Source: Ctena decussata
Lineage: Eukaryota > Mollusca > Bivalvia > Lucinida > Lucinidae
Direction: 5' to 3'
NCBI GenBank assembly: GCA_963989385.1
Contig: OZ022499.1
Location: 48,535,757 to 48,599,756 of the forward strand
Length of the DNA stretch: 64,000 nt
In this document: piece after piece, positions 43,822 through 54,247 of the stretch
How positions within the stretch are numbered: position 1 is the first letter of the stretch
Layout: every line of letters starts with the position of its first letter
The notes under the pieces: model-generated
The model's database searches: none
Told to the model about the DNA's origin: nothing
What the model saw: only the letters and a program-made list of their open reading frames with translations
Made by a program: the position numbers and the translations under genes

Positions 43822-46800
43822 ATGCAGCAGTTCCTGAAGCAGGTTGTTTTGTTTATCTACCTCATATTGTTTCGAAAGAAGCAAAGAAAGAACACTATAG
43901 ACTCACTCACTTCGAACACCAGAAAAAGAAGACATATTGCGGAACTTCCAGAACTGCCAACTGCAATAGACGATGTGACAAATCTTCCCCGTAGATGGAG
44001 GGACATGATTTCTTTTGTTAGTTTCAGCAAAGAAGGCCTATATGCACGATTTGAAGCAAATCGTTATAACAAAGAGGGAACTGTATTTTTGGAACTTGAC
44101 ATACCTGGTATTGGTCAGTTCAGTTACAAAGAAAATACTAGAGACACAAATAATGGGAGAAACGACCATGATAATATTTGCTGGAGTGAAAAGTTACTGA
44201 TACACGCACAAGAGCCCATGCGAAGATGGCGTTTAAAATTCAGAGGGTCTTTAGACGCAGTCAAAACTGGGAGAGAACAGACGCATGCTGTAGTGTCTTG
44301 CTACTGGCAATGTTTGTCAGATCCATATGACTTTATTGCTACACCATCTTGCTGGAATTTGGCAAAAACTTTATCTTCTCTTGCATGGACAGACATTGGC
44401 GTTACTGTTCTTAATAACGCCGTATGGTATCAGCAATGGGGAGAATTACGTGGCACTATCAGTATTGAAGGTCGTAAAGAGTTTGATATCAGGCTTAAAG
44501 GCATTCGAGAACGACATTTTATACCTCCATCCTCCATTCCACTGCAACCAGTATATAGTCAGTATCTGGTATTAGAAGATTCAGGCCATGCATTTTCTAA
44601 TAATTTAGCAAGCTACAACGGTAAGGCAAACGTGTATTTTGGTTTTACGACCTTTCCAATAGGCGATAGCCATTCCACAGAATTACAACAAATATCGCAA
44701 AAGACTAAGCATACACTTGATACACTTGCTTTCCCACAGATATTAAAAGCCTGTGGAATTACTTATCGGGTGTTTGAAAATATAAAAGAGTCTTCACGGG
44801 AAACCTTTCCTGGAGAAAGCGGTCACAATTCCAAAGCTTTAACGGTAAACGACAGAGTCGCTTATGGCATTCAACGCTCTATAGATCAAGTACCTATACA
44901 AAACGCTAGCGATAGACGAGACGCCACAAATGAAATGATCCCAGAGCAATTGGACATTAATCATGAGGCACTGATAGTCGACTTGGACCAAGAAGCTTGT
45001 AAGACTAGAATTCTTGTCGGAGGAAAAGCATGCCAACTTTCTATTTTGAGATTTCTGAAAGGACTTAATGTACCGAAAGGATTTTGTTTGACGGTCAATG
45101 CTTTGAAAGAGCATATCAGTAAAAACAAAGAGCTGAATATTGCGACTGAAAACATTAGAATGTGTCTGAAAAATTTAAAAGTCCATAATTTAAAAGAAGC
45201 CTGCGATGAGGCTGTTAAAGTATTTCATGATTCACATTTAAATGAAGAGCTGAAAACATCAATACGGAGCCAGTTAGAAAGCTTGTTCGGTAAAGAATAT
45301 TTACACTATAAATTTGCTATAAGATCTTCGGGTATAGGTGAAGATAGTTCTGAGTCATCCAGTGCTGGACAGATGGATACATTACTTAATGTACAAGGCT
45401 TTGAAAACATTATTGATGCAGTAAGGCAATGCTGGGCTTCCTCTGTATCCTACCAAGTCGTGGATTATCGAAGACAAAACGGTCAAGATTTGATTGAAAG
45501 CATGGGCGTAGTTATACAAGAAATGGTTGATGCTGATGTTGCTGGAGTGTTATTTACTAACGACCCCATTACTGGAGATGAGTCAAAAATGTTTATTAAT
45601 GCAACGTATGGACTCGGAGATTCTGTTGTTTCTGGAAAGGTCACTCCGGATAGTATTGTTATTAAGCGGAAAGCAGACAGAGTCCTCGAAATCGAGACCA
45701 TAACTATTGGAGATAAGTTGACCCAAATTTCTTCTCAACATGATAAAGGAGAGATGAAAACTACAGAAATTAAAACCGATACAGACAAATACAACATGTG
45801 TTTGAAGGAAAACGATGTTTATCGAATATGCCAGCAAGGACTGAAAATAGAAAATGAACTGAACAGTGCACAAGACATTGAATGGGCACTGTCGAAAGGC
45901 ACTCTGTATATCCTACAGGCCAGACCAATAACTACTTTTGGAATGGATACAGATGAAGAATTTATTCATGAATTTGATAGCCCCATTGTCAGTAATAATA
46001 TGCTACTGACGACTGCAAATGTCCAAGAAATGATGCCCGGCGCAGTTTCAACTTTGACTTCTTGTTTTTTCGTAGCTGCTTGTGAAAGGTCACTTAAGTT
46101 AGGTTATCACAGGAGACTTGGAATAAAATTTCCAGTTCATGTCACAACATCAATGTTTACATTTTCTGGTATTCCGATGATTAATCTTACACCGGTAGGC
46201 GCTACTGTTATAAACTCTATCAGCGGAGCAAAATCAAAAACCAATGCTGAAATCTTCGTAGTAGGACAGACTGTCAAAGAGCATACACTTGAAATGATCA
46301 GAAACTATTACGGAAGACATATGTCTAATTCAAAAATAGCATATAAGTTCTTGGCACAACTGCTGGTCGAAAACAAAGCAGATTCTAAATTGTTTGATTA
46401 TTACAACAATATTACAGATACGTATGAAATTGGCGATGGTAAAGAGACTGCGAAAGAGCTATACGACTGCATCGATGAGAAACTTACTGACTGCTTTGAA
46501 ATGTGGCACGCATACGTCTACAAATCTCGACAATCAAGCACCTGGTCCGGTATAGTGATGGCTGTGCTCAAAGGAAAATCTGAAGATATGAGCGTAGAAA
46601 ACCTGGCAGACCTGGCTTCAATACTGTCAGAGTGCAAGGATGTATACAGTGCCGAAGTCCCACTGGCTATAAAGAGGCTTGCGAAGCTTATTGCTGACTC
46701 AGACATCAAAAAGCGGTTTTTAGACGAGCCAAATAAAGCATGTGCTATGTTACTGAAAAATTCGGAAAACAAGGAAATATCCGCGGAGTTTGAACGGTTT

Positions 46801-47664
46801 ATGGAACGTCACGGTCATAGAGGCATTCGAGAAGCAGAGTTTCTGGAAAAATCGTGGTTTCAAGATCCTTCTGATCTAATGCAAACACTAAAAATGATTG
46901 TAAAGCAAGGAAAATTTGAAGAACATGTAAAACCACATAAAACAGTTGACGAAATAGTGGAAAGTCTAAAAACACCATTATCTCGCTTCAAAAAGCTGAT
47001 TTTAAAATACTTCCTTGTGGAAAAGGCCATGAAAGGTGTTTGTTGCAGAGAACTGGGGAAGTCTGTTTGTATTAAATTTTCAAATGTTTTCAAGCAAGCA
47101 TATTGGAAACTTGCGGACACCATGGTGCTCGAAAGTAGGCTTCCCGACCCTAAATTGTTGTTCTTTTTAACACACTCTGAAATAGGGAAATTGCTTGAAA
47201 AACGTTCAACAAACCTCATAAGACTTGCTAAACGGAGAATGAGGGTATATCCAAAAATGAACGAAACCAGTTTTTCGAAAATCAATATCGGACTGCCAGA
47301 ACCTATAAGGAAAACTGATCAAACAGACCGATCCCCTGATTCCATACTTCAAGGGATGCCTGTTTGCCGTGGAAAGGCAAAAGGACGAGCTTGCGTAATT
47401 AAGTCGCTAGCAGACGCTCACCAGATTGAAGAGGGTGATATTTTGGTATGTAGATATACAGATGTGGGTTGGTCGCCATACTTTCCCTTGATCAGCGGAT
47501 TGGTGACTGAGCTGGGCGGTTTGTTGTCACATGGTGCAGTTGTCGCGCGTGAGTGTGGGATACCATGCATTGTGAATACGCCAGGTGCAACTGATCTTAT
47601 AAAAACTGGAGATATAGTGTTACTTGATGGTACAGCTGGTACATTTGCAAAACTGTCCGTATGA
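43822..47664 (+). CDS. PEP synthase / rifampicin phosphotransferase-like protein, single coding exon
   Basis: 1280 residues with no intron in the coding region. A hydrophobic stretch at 4-17 followed by basic residues suggests an N-terminal membrane anchor. Residues about 55-330 form an animal-type N-terminal domain I cannot name. Residues about 398-705 match the PPDK/PEP-synthase ATP-grasp domain (GGKACQLSILR at 400-410, IRSSGIGEDS at 500-509, GVLFTNDPITGDES at 575-588, LQARPI at 698-703). The C-terminal swivelling domain has TELGGLLSHGAVVAREC with the phosphate-carrying His at 1237. The order ATP-grasp, linker, His domain, without a PEP/pyruvate barrel at the end, is that of rifampicin phosphotransferases. 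The substrate is unknown. Relatives are bacterial, so ancient transfer is plausible. It looks intact. Confidence 0.85.
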   Translation: MQQFLKQVVLFIYLILFRKKQRKNTIDSLTSNTRKRRHIAELPELPTAIDDVTNLPRRWRDMISFVSFSKEGLYARFEANRYNKEGTVFLELDIPGIGQFSYKENTRDTNNGRNDHDNICWSEKLLIHAQEPMRRWRLKFRGSLDAVKTGREQTHAVVSCYWQCLSDPYDFIATPSCWNLAKTLSSLAWTDIGVTVLNNAVWYQQWGELRGTISIEGRKEFDIRLKGIRERHFIPPSSIPLQPVYSQYLVLEDSGHAFSNNLASYNGKANVYFGFTTFPIGDSHSTELQQISQKTKHTLDTLAFPQILKACGITYRVFENIKESSRETFPGESGHNSKALTVNDRVAYGIQRSIDQVPIQNASDRRDATNEMIPEQLDINHEALIVDLDQEACKTRILVGGKACQLSILRFLKGLNVPKGFCLTVNALKEHISKNKELNIATENIRMCLKNLKVHNLKEACDEAVKVFHDSHLNEELKTSIRSQLESLFGKEYLHYKFAIRSSGIGEDSSESSSAGQMDTLLNVQGFENIIDAVRQCWASSVSYQVVDYRRQNGQDLIESMGVVIQEMVDADVAGVLFTNDPITGDESKMFINATYGLGDSVVSGKVTPDSIVIKRKADRVLEIETITIGDKLTQISSQHDKGEMKTTEIKTDTDKYNMCLKENDVYRICQQGLKIENELNSAQDIEWALSKGTLYILQARPITTFGMDTDEEFIHEFDSPIVSNNMLLTTANVQEMMPGAVSTLTSCFFVAACERSLKLGYHRRLGIKFPVHVTTSMFTFSGIPMINLTPVGATVINSISGAKSKTNAEIFVVGQTVKEHTLEMIRNYYGRHMSNSKIAYKFLAQLLVENKADSKLFDYYNNITDTYEIGDGKETAKELYDCIDEKLTDCFEMWHAYVYKSRQSSTWSGIVMAVLKGKSEDMSVENLADLASILSECKDVYSAEVPLAIKRLAKLIADSDIKKRFLDEPNKACAMLLKNSENKEISAEFERFMERHGHRGIREAEFLEKSWFQDPSDLMQTLKMIVKQGKFEEHVKPHKTVDEIVESLKTPLSRFKKLILKYFLVEKAMKGVCCRELGKSVCIKFSNVFKQAYWKLADTMVLESRLPDPKLLFFLTHSEIGKLLEKRSTNLIRLAKRRMRVYPKMNETSFSKINIGLPEPIRKTDQTDRSPDSILQGMPVCRGKAKGRACVIKSLADAHQIEEGDILVCRYTDVGWSPYFPLISGLVTELGGLLSHGAVVARECGIPCIVNTPGATDLIKTGDIVLLDGTAGTFAKLSV

Positions 47665-47721
47665 CTTCGATTTTAGACATGTTCACAAAACTGTCATTGG
47701 TATGTGGATAACAAATTAAGC

Positions 47722-47780
47722 AATAAATCTGTCGTAAGGTATTATTATGGAAATGTAAATAGAATTTTCTGTGAAATAAA
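47722..47780 (+). terminator. Polyadenylation signals of the PEP-synthase-like gene
   Basis: AATAAA occurs at 47722-47727 and again at 47775-47780, 58 and 111 bases after the stop codon. Confidence 0.65.
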
Positions 47781-48348
47781 ACTGTAAACTAAAGAGGAGA
47801 GTTAATGAACACCCTATTGACGGTATAGGAAAGTAGCTCGTGAATTATCTCTTCGAACAGGTGACGAACCATGCTCTATCTATCACGGAAACACTGGTAT
47901 CCATTTATGCTTAGCATAAGTGACAATGACATCCAGTGCAGGCCCAGATCAGACGCCGCAAAACGTGGCGTCTGATCAGGATCTACACTCTTTGCCTACA
48001 GGAATTTCGATGCGAAATACATTATAAATGAGATCTTCTTTGCAGGATTTCTCCTTACCAAGATTCCATCTCATCCTTGCAAAACTTAAGCGCTTATTCG
48101 GGCTGCCTGGCCATTCGTCTAATAAGATCAGCTTGAAACCTTTTTCGTGCTTTTACAAAGCTGATAGAATACGGTACAGTTTCAAGATGTGCATAAACAA
48201 AGAAAAGAAATTGATAAAGGCAAAAATGCATAAACAAAGAAAAGAAATCGATAAAGGCAAAACGTTATAATTCCATAGCTAAGTGCCAGCTACCAAGTAC
48301 ATGTTTGAAGTTTCTTCAAAAATCTGTTAATTATGACAGAAAATGTAT
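47781..48348. other. No gene; palindrome at about 47935-47990
   Basis: CCAGATCAGACGCCGC / GTGGCGTCTGATCAGGATCT is a hairpin of the same type as near 25650-25735. A short direct repeat AACAAAGAAAAGAAAT is at 48196-48247. No other feature. Confidence 0.5.
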
Positions 48349-48586
48349 GAACCGCGACACGAAAAAAAAAACAACAATGTGGTTGTGCGCCCATCGCAGA
48401 CTCAGATCAGCCTGGGCATCCGCCCAGTCTCACCAGAGGCTTCGCTGTTCGCATGGAGCTAGTTTAGACCCTTGGCTATCCTTTAAGCACAAAGTGAAAA
48501 TTCTGACCAGACTGGACAGATGTCCAGGCTGATCTGAGTCTGCGGTGGGCGCACAACCACTTGTTGGTTTTCTCGTGTCGCGGCTC
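48349..48586. mobile_element. MITE family 1, copy F
   Basis: Arms GAACCGCGACACGAAAAAAA and TTGGTTTTCTCGTGTCGCGG, core CAGCCTGGGCATCCGCCCAG. Together with copy E it brackets the PEP-synthase-like gene. Confidence 0.88.
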
Positions 48587-49138
48587 GTCTATGTTCAGTA
48601 ACCAAATTTCTAATTCCCATCTTCCGACGGGACATGATAACATTTATTCAGACGAATGTGGACTATCCAAAGTCTACTAGCAGGGTAAAGTCATCATGCC
48701 CAAATACACAATGAAATTACGCTGTCTTTGACTACTCTCTCCCGTCCAACAACGTCGTCTTCTCGTGTCATCTACAACACTTAGCCTCTTATAAACCATC
48801 AGGGTTATAATAAGACTTGATAGGACCGTCTTCTCCGCCGTTCAAACATTGTTTATGGCGTGATGAGCGACACTTAACCTCTTATAATTGTCAGTTATAA
48901 TAAGAGTTGATAGTGTTGTCAGTTATATAAGAAAATTGTCAGTCTTCAGTTCTTTCAGCCTTATTGAGAAAAACAATAACATGTTTGTCTGTATAAGCTC
49001 TAGCTGCCTGTAAACAACACTGCAATGCTGAAATATTGTTCTGCCGTAAGGTTGGGTTGGAAGAAAAAGGTACTTTAAGGTACTCGCATTTCTGCCCAAC
49101 GTGCATGTCAAAGTCTGAGTCTTGCCTTTAGATATCGC

Positions 49139-49336
49139 ATATATTCGGCTATAAGACGGGGCTTTCTTTCTCCAAAAAACCCTAGACATGTAAATCAGTC
49201 TTGTATAATTTGGCTATTAGGGTTTTGTCTCTTCCAAAACAATCCTAAAAACCTAGATCCCTCTTGTAAGACGCATCTAGATTTTTAGGATTGTTCTGGA
49301 AAAAGGAAAACTCTGTTTTATAGCCGAATAAATACA
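49139..49336. mobile_element. Short relative of the TTCGGCTATAAGACGG transposon
   Basis: The left end ATATATTCGGCTATAAGACG is answered at the right by TTTTATAGCCGAATAAATAC. The inside has an inverted pair around CCTAAAAA..CTAGA. About 200 bp, non-coding. Confidence 0.7.
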
Positions 49337-50200
49337 GTTCGCTTTCGGGACAGGGAAGCAACTCTACCATTTTCATTTGGCCCCTTTCTTAGTTTTTAAG
49401 GTAATAATTTGAGTCTCTATAAGACAATTCTTTTTCTTTGAAATAAAACATTTGCATTTTCGTCGGCTTCGTCGTCCAGAGAAGGGAAAAGGAAGTCCCA
49501 AAATTTCTTCCTGTTGGTAAAAATAGCGGAAAAACATAGAGGCGTACTCACTTTCAGCATCACTATAATGATCCTTTATGCGTGTCACGGTTCCTCTATT
49601 GCCGTAGCTATAATTTATATGGTTTTGCCGTGGGTTGATTGATTATTTTTGGGTTTGACGGCCCTTTGAGACAATCATGATTTCAGTCTATATCGGGCCG
49701 TCTTCCAGAGAGAGGGAGAAAAAGAGCAATGAAAGACGAGAGAAAAAAGTCCTAACAACCCCCACCCGCACCTACTACAAGCACAGTAGGCCCTTGCCCT
49801 ACTATTCGGACGCCCGGGCGCTGGAAGTTACACGCAGCATCATCGCATCACCCGACCACCCCATTTTGCCGTGGAAGCATGTTTAGTTTTAATACGTTGG
49901 CATGCGGCATGCAGCATGGTAACATTGGGATAGACTTAACTAGCAAAGCTGGCAGTTATATCTTACATGACATATAATACATTAATCTATACTACGGGGA
50001 GAGAAGTGTGGGTTTTAATTTAATTACGTATATGTGACTCGTTATAAGGTTGCAAATATTATATGATATACAAAATTACGGGGTAAGCGATATTTCTTTA
50101 TTGGAGGCAACAACAACAACAACAACTAGAAACTGTGTTTGTGAAACACTATGCCCCAACCATATGCTTGCCACTAAAGGTGTCAAACTTTACAATGTCT
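49337..50200. other. No gene seen
   Basis: Includes a match to repeat C (49370-49600). A + frame at 49677-49886 has no recognisable product. An (ACA)n run lies at about 50110-50127. Confidence 0.4.
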
Positions 50201-50204
50201 AAGC

Positions 50205-51605
50205 CTGTTAATTTTCATGCGAATCCCTCAGAACTCTGTAATTAATAAATATAGAGTAACCTGACCTTATATATTTTACACATCAAGAACTACCTATATG
50301 ACAAAATTCAGCTTCCTAGGTTTAGCGGTTCAGAAGTTGGAAAATGCCAAATTCCGACAAGGGCCATAACTCAATCATTTTTTGACGGAATTCGCCCAAA
50401 TGTTGATCAGTTCTTGAATATCTCACCTCAAAGCTGTATACAAAATTTCATCATCCTAGGTCAAGTACTTCTTGAGATATCATGGTAACAAGATTTCATT
50501 TTAATTTTGATAAAGGGGAGGTGACTCCAAAAGAACAAGTTTGACGGTGTTAAAAAAAAATACTGGTCCGCGCATTTTCTATGACCTATCCATATTTGAA
50601 ATTTCAAAACCCTAGGCATAGTGGTTATAGCTCCCAGTAGCTGCATAAGTAATAACAAACAGGGGGAATAACTCCATAATTAATAAATATAGAGTTACTT
50701 GACTTTATATAAGCATTTTACACATCAAGGACTACCTATATACCAAAAATCAGCTTCCTAGGTTAAGCGGTTCAGAAGTTGTAAAAATGCCAAATTCCGA
50801 CAAGGGCCATAACTCAATCATTTTTTAACAGAATTTGCCCAAAAGTTAATCAGTTCTTGTATATCTCACCGTAAAGCTGTATACAAAATGTCATTATCCT
50901 AGGTTAAGTACTTCTTAAGATATCGTGGTAACAAGATTTCATTTTAATTTTGATAAAGGGGAGGTAACTCCAAAAGTACATGTTTGACCGTGTTAAAAAA
51001 ATACGGGTATGCTCATTTTTCATGATCTATCCATATTTGAAATTTCAAAACTCTAGGCCCAGTGGTTCTAGCTCCCAGTAGCTGCATAAGTAATAACAAA
51101 CAGGGGGAATAACTCCATAATTAATAAATATAGAGTTACCTGACTTTTATAAAAGCATTTTACACATCAAGAACTACGTATATACCAAAAGTCAGCTTCC
51201 TAGGTTAAGCGGTTCAGAAGTTGGAAAAATGCCAAATTCCGACAAGGGCCATAACTCAGTCATTTTTTGACGGAATTTGCCCAAAAGTTAATCAGTTCTT
51301 GTATATCTCACCTCAAAGCTGTATACAAAATCCTAGGTCAAGTACTTCTTGAGATATCGTGGTAACAAGATTTCATTTTAATTTTGATAACGGGGAGGTA
51401 GCTCCAAAAGTACAAGTTCGACGGAGAAAAACAAAAAAATACGGGTCCGCTCATTTTTTCATGATCTATCCATATATGAGATTTCAAAATCCTAGGCCTA
51501 GTGGTTCTTAGGGCATATAGCTGTATCAGATGGCACTGACGAACTGACGAACGGACAAGGCGAAAGCAATATGCCCCTTCAACTTCTTCGAAGTTGGGCG
51601 CATAA
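50205..51605. repeat. Tandem repeat of about 450 bp, three copies
   Basis: Three copies begin near 50225, 50665 and 51105. Blocks are AATTAATAAATATAGAGTTA, TTACACATCAAGAACTACCT, GACAAGGGCCATAACTCAAT and TTTTAATTTTGATAAAGGGG. The array closes with a distinct end segment (about 51540-51605: ACGAACTGACGAACGGACAA and a hairpin AACTTCTTCGAAGTT). Minus-strand frames over 60 codons inside are not genes. Confidence 0.85.
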
Positions 51606-51754
51606 CAAAACAAGATATTATTCTGGCGATAAACATTTGATCTGACCGTAAAGCCGAAGGTTTTCTTTTACCTATACTCAGCCTCTGTTGGAGAAATCAG
51701 ACACTATAAGATTGTTTACATGACGACAGGCTGCAGGACATTGTCAACATAACT

Positions 51755-52040
51755 CGGCCGCGATGCGACAAAACCAGCAAAGTGCCATGTGCACCAAGAA
51801 AAGACTCGGATCAGTTTGGGCATCCGCCCAGTCTGACCAGAGTCTTCGCTGTCCGCATGGAGCTAGCTTAGACTCTTCACTGTGCGCTTACAGGGTAGCT
51901 GTCCTTTAAGCGCACAGCGAACCTTAGCTACCCTTTAAGTGCACAGCGAAGAGTCTGATAAGACTTGGTTCATGTCCCGGATTATCTGAGTTTTCGCTGG
52001 GTGTACATGCCACTTTGTTTATTTTGTCTTGTCACGGCTA
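51755..52040. mobile_element. MITE family 1, copy G
   Basis: Arms CGGCCGCGATGCGACAAAAC and TTTATTTTGTCTTGTCACGG, with an internal duplication around GCTACCCTTTAAGTGCACAG that makes it about 50 bp longer than the norm. Confidence 0.82.
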
Positions 52041-52489
52041 AGTTATCATGAATAAGAGCAAGGAACACCAGACCATTTCCACACACTTGGAGGACTTGTG
52101 CCGTGCCAAGATTTGTAACATGTCTCTTGCTGATAATATAGTATCCGCGCTGCCTGCTTGAAAATGTAAATAATCAGGGGCTCTACTAAGATTTTGAAAG
52201 TAGCCCCCTAATTGGTTTTTGGACCAAGCAGGAGTCTAACAATGCCATATTATAAAAAGTCTCCTTAAAAAATCAAATTCTTAAAATTAGGGTTCATCCG
52301 GATTCTATAAAAAAAAAAAAGCCCAGGAGAATAAGCTCTGAAGAAAGGCCTGCATCATAGACCGCTGTAGAAGTAACATTGGACTTTCGCCTCGTGCGAA
52401 ACTTTTGAGTAAAAGGCTCTTTAGTCAGTGACCGGGTCAGTCCATTTACAGCACTGTAAATATCCAGACTCATCAACAGTCATGAATTG
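52041..52489. other. No gene seen; flank of the Polinton
   Basis: Unique sequence with a 12-A run near 52309. The left terminus of the Polinton may lie at its right border, but the matching right terminus is outside the window. Confidence 0.35.
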
Positions 52490-52533
52490 GACTAGTAGTG
52501 ATATATTGGTGGTTTTACAATATACTATTAATA

Positions 52534-52715
52534 ATTAAGCCAGTACAAACCAAGACCAGGCTTAATTTCACAATATATCGTACATATGTTTTATGATTAA
52601 GCCAGTAGAGACCAAGACCAGGCCTTATTTCAATAGTATATCGTACATATGTTTATAATTAATCCAGTACAAACCAAGACTCGGTCTAATTTCATAGTAT
52701 ATCGTAATTTTTAAG
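52534..52715. repeat. 62-bp tandem repeat near the left end of the Polinton
   Basis: Three copies of ATTAAGCCAGTACAAACCAA + GACCAGG, then TTATTTCA..TATATCGTACATATG. The last copy is truncated and ends next to the first gene. Such sub-terminal repeats are common in Polintons, but I cannot show that this is part of the terminal inverted repeat. Confidence 0.7.
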
Positions 52716-52748
52716 GTTCGCGAATATGGATATCAAAATTTGAATGGA

Positions 52749-54209
52749 TTAATAAATCTCGTAAATAAGTAGAGCAACTAGTCCTACAACGACGCCCCCG
52801 ACTATCAGTGCTGTTTTGTGGTTTTCATGTTCTTCAGCAACAGTTTTTGGTGTGGAACTCAGTACTGGATGTGTGTCAGGTTTTGGTATTTGATGAAGGT
52901 CAGGTTTTTTCAATGACATTTGATGTGAGTCAGTCGTGACATTTTTTGTGATAGCCTCATGTTTTGTTTTATATATCTTCTGTGCCTGTTTCTCGGTGGG
53001 TATCGTTATTGGCATTCCAAGTGCTCCTATTATGGTTTTACCCTGGGCAGCTAAAGGGATTGATCCAGGTTCTACATCAACCTTTGGTTTGTGTGTTGGG
53101 GTCCCACTCACATCAGTGTAAGATGTGGCATTGGCAGGAAGGTTTACGGTTTTGTTCCACCATAACTTTTGATTATGAGTAGAGAGTACAATCTCGTTGT
53201 TGTAATTTTTTATTGTCCCGATTTGCAATTCCATATTGCTTGGAGCCATGTAAAGGCCATAGCCAAAAACATAGTCAACCTTGCTCCGGGCGTACTTCAA
53301 AGTATTTTGATAACGGGTAATTTGACTTGGTAAGTCTATTGGCCTTTGGACTCCATCTTCAACGTTTGCAAGGAATTCCTTCTGGACATCAAAAGCTGAG
53401 CCTATCCCTAGTATGTCAGATTTAATCTGAGACTGAGAGCCAAGAATGGCCCAACAGTAAGTCCTTATTGAGTCATTTATTCGTTCAACGCCGGGTCTTG
53501 TAAAGCCATCTGATTTGTCGAGAATAAATGTAGTCCAGGCCTTGGGAAAACTTTGTGCAATGTAGTCAATGTGATAAACGTTATCAGGATGATTCCTTGA
53601 GAATGAATATATTTTATTATCATATTCACCTACACCTTTGACCGCCTGGTACCCAGTGTTTGTTACATACCAGTATATAGTCCCTAATCCGCCATTGTCA
53701 TCTTGGTTTTGCCTCCAGTCGGTATGCACTGAGACTCCAAACTCGTCACAGATCCTCTCATAGGCCTTCTTGTCATAACTGTTGTCAAACGCATTCCAGC
53801 TGTCATCTGTTGGTAATGCCACTTTCATTTCGAATAATATTCTTCGCGTTTGATAATACACATGAAACAAAAACAATGAACGTGCAAACAGTGGAATAGT
53901 GCCTGTCAGGTGGTCTTGCATAGAAACACCACATCCTGTAGTTGCGCACCACAAAGCAAAATTTATCTGGTTTTGCCAAAACTGCATTTGGCGTGAACGC
54001 CAATTTTGGACGATGGCATCACTTTCAACGTAGGGCAGCACGTATTTTGCGAAGATGTCAGGGAATTTCACATCAAAGCCGCTTGGACTGTCTGAGGCCT
54101 GTTTGACTTCTATTGTTAGGTTAATGATGTTCAGATCTTTAGTGTTGTAAACTCCAGATGGTTGATATTGTGCGTTGGGGTTGTATGAAAATGCTTTGAT
54201 TTGCACCAT
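52749..54209 (-). CDS. Polinton conserved protein with C-terminal membrane anchor
   Basis: 486 residues, starting MVQIKAFSYNPN, with no recognised enzyme motif. It is rich in aromatic residues and Asn in the first 340 residues. A Pro/Lys/Thr-rich hinge (about 375-458) leads to one strong hydrophobic segment (about 463-483, ALIVGGVVVGLVALLIYEIY) at the very C-terminus. The layout of a folded domain on a stalk with a tail anchor suggests a virion-surface or vertex protein in an internal or outer membrane. Its position next to the penton candidate, divergently transcribed from a 38-bp spacer, supports a structural role. It may correspond to the PX-type protein of Polintons; function not established. 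Confidence 0.6.
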   Translation of the reverse strand: MVQIKAFSYNPNAQYQPSGVYNTKDLNIINLTIEVKQASDSPSGFDVKFPDIFAKYVLPYVESDAIVQNWRSRQMQFWQNQINFALWCATTGCGVSMQDHLTGTIPLFARSLFLFHVYYQTRRILFEMKVALPTDDSWNAFDNSYDKKAYERICDEFGVSVHTDWRQNQDDNGGLGTIYWYVTNTGYQAVKGVGEYDNKIYSFSRNHPDNVYHIDYIAQSFPKAWTTFILDKSDGFTRPGVERINDSIRTYCWAILGSQSQIKSDILGIGSAFDVQKEFLANVEDGVQRPIDLPSQITRYQNTLKYARSKVDYVFGYGLYMAPSNMELQIGTIKNYNNEIVLSTHNQKLWWNKTVNLPANATSYTDVSGTPTHKPKVDVEPGSIPLAAQGKTIIGALGMPITIPTEKQAQKIYKTKHEAITKNVTTDSHQMSLKKPDLHQIPKPDTHPVLSSTPKTVAEEHENHKTALIVGGVVVGLVALLIYEIY

Positions 54210-54247
54210 TTTTATAACAATGATTTTTTATATTATCAAATAAAAAA
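54210..54247. promoter_or_regulatory. Bidirectional promoter candidate 1
   Basis: The whole 38-bp gap between two divergent start codons is A/T with few exceptions. Next to the + strand ATG is TATCAAATAAAAAA; next to the - strand ATG is GTTATAAAA. The TATCAAATAAAAA word recurs directly before the capsid ATG at 57313. Confidence 0.55.

Noticed and set aside
44839..47285. Minus-strand frames up to 141 codons inside the PEP-synthase-like gene
   Set aside because: Antisense shadows of a well-supported 1280-codon frame.
51338..51613. 91-codon minus-strand frame as a gene
   Set aside because: It falls in the third unit of the 450-bp tandem repeat and shares its tail with the frame at 50461-50658, so it is repeat-derived.
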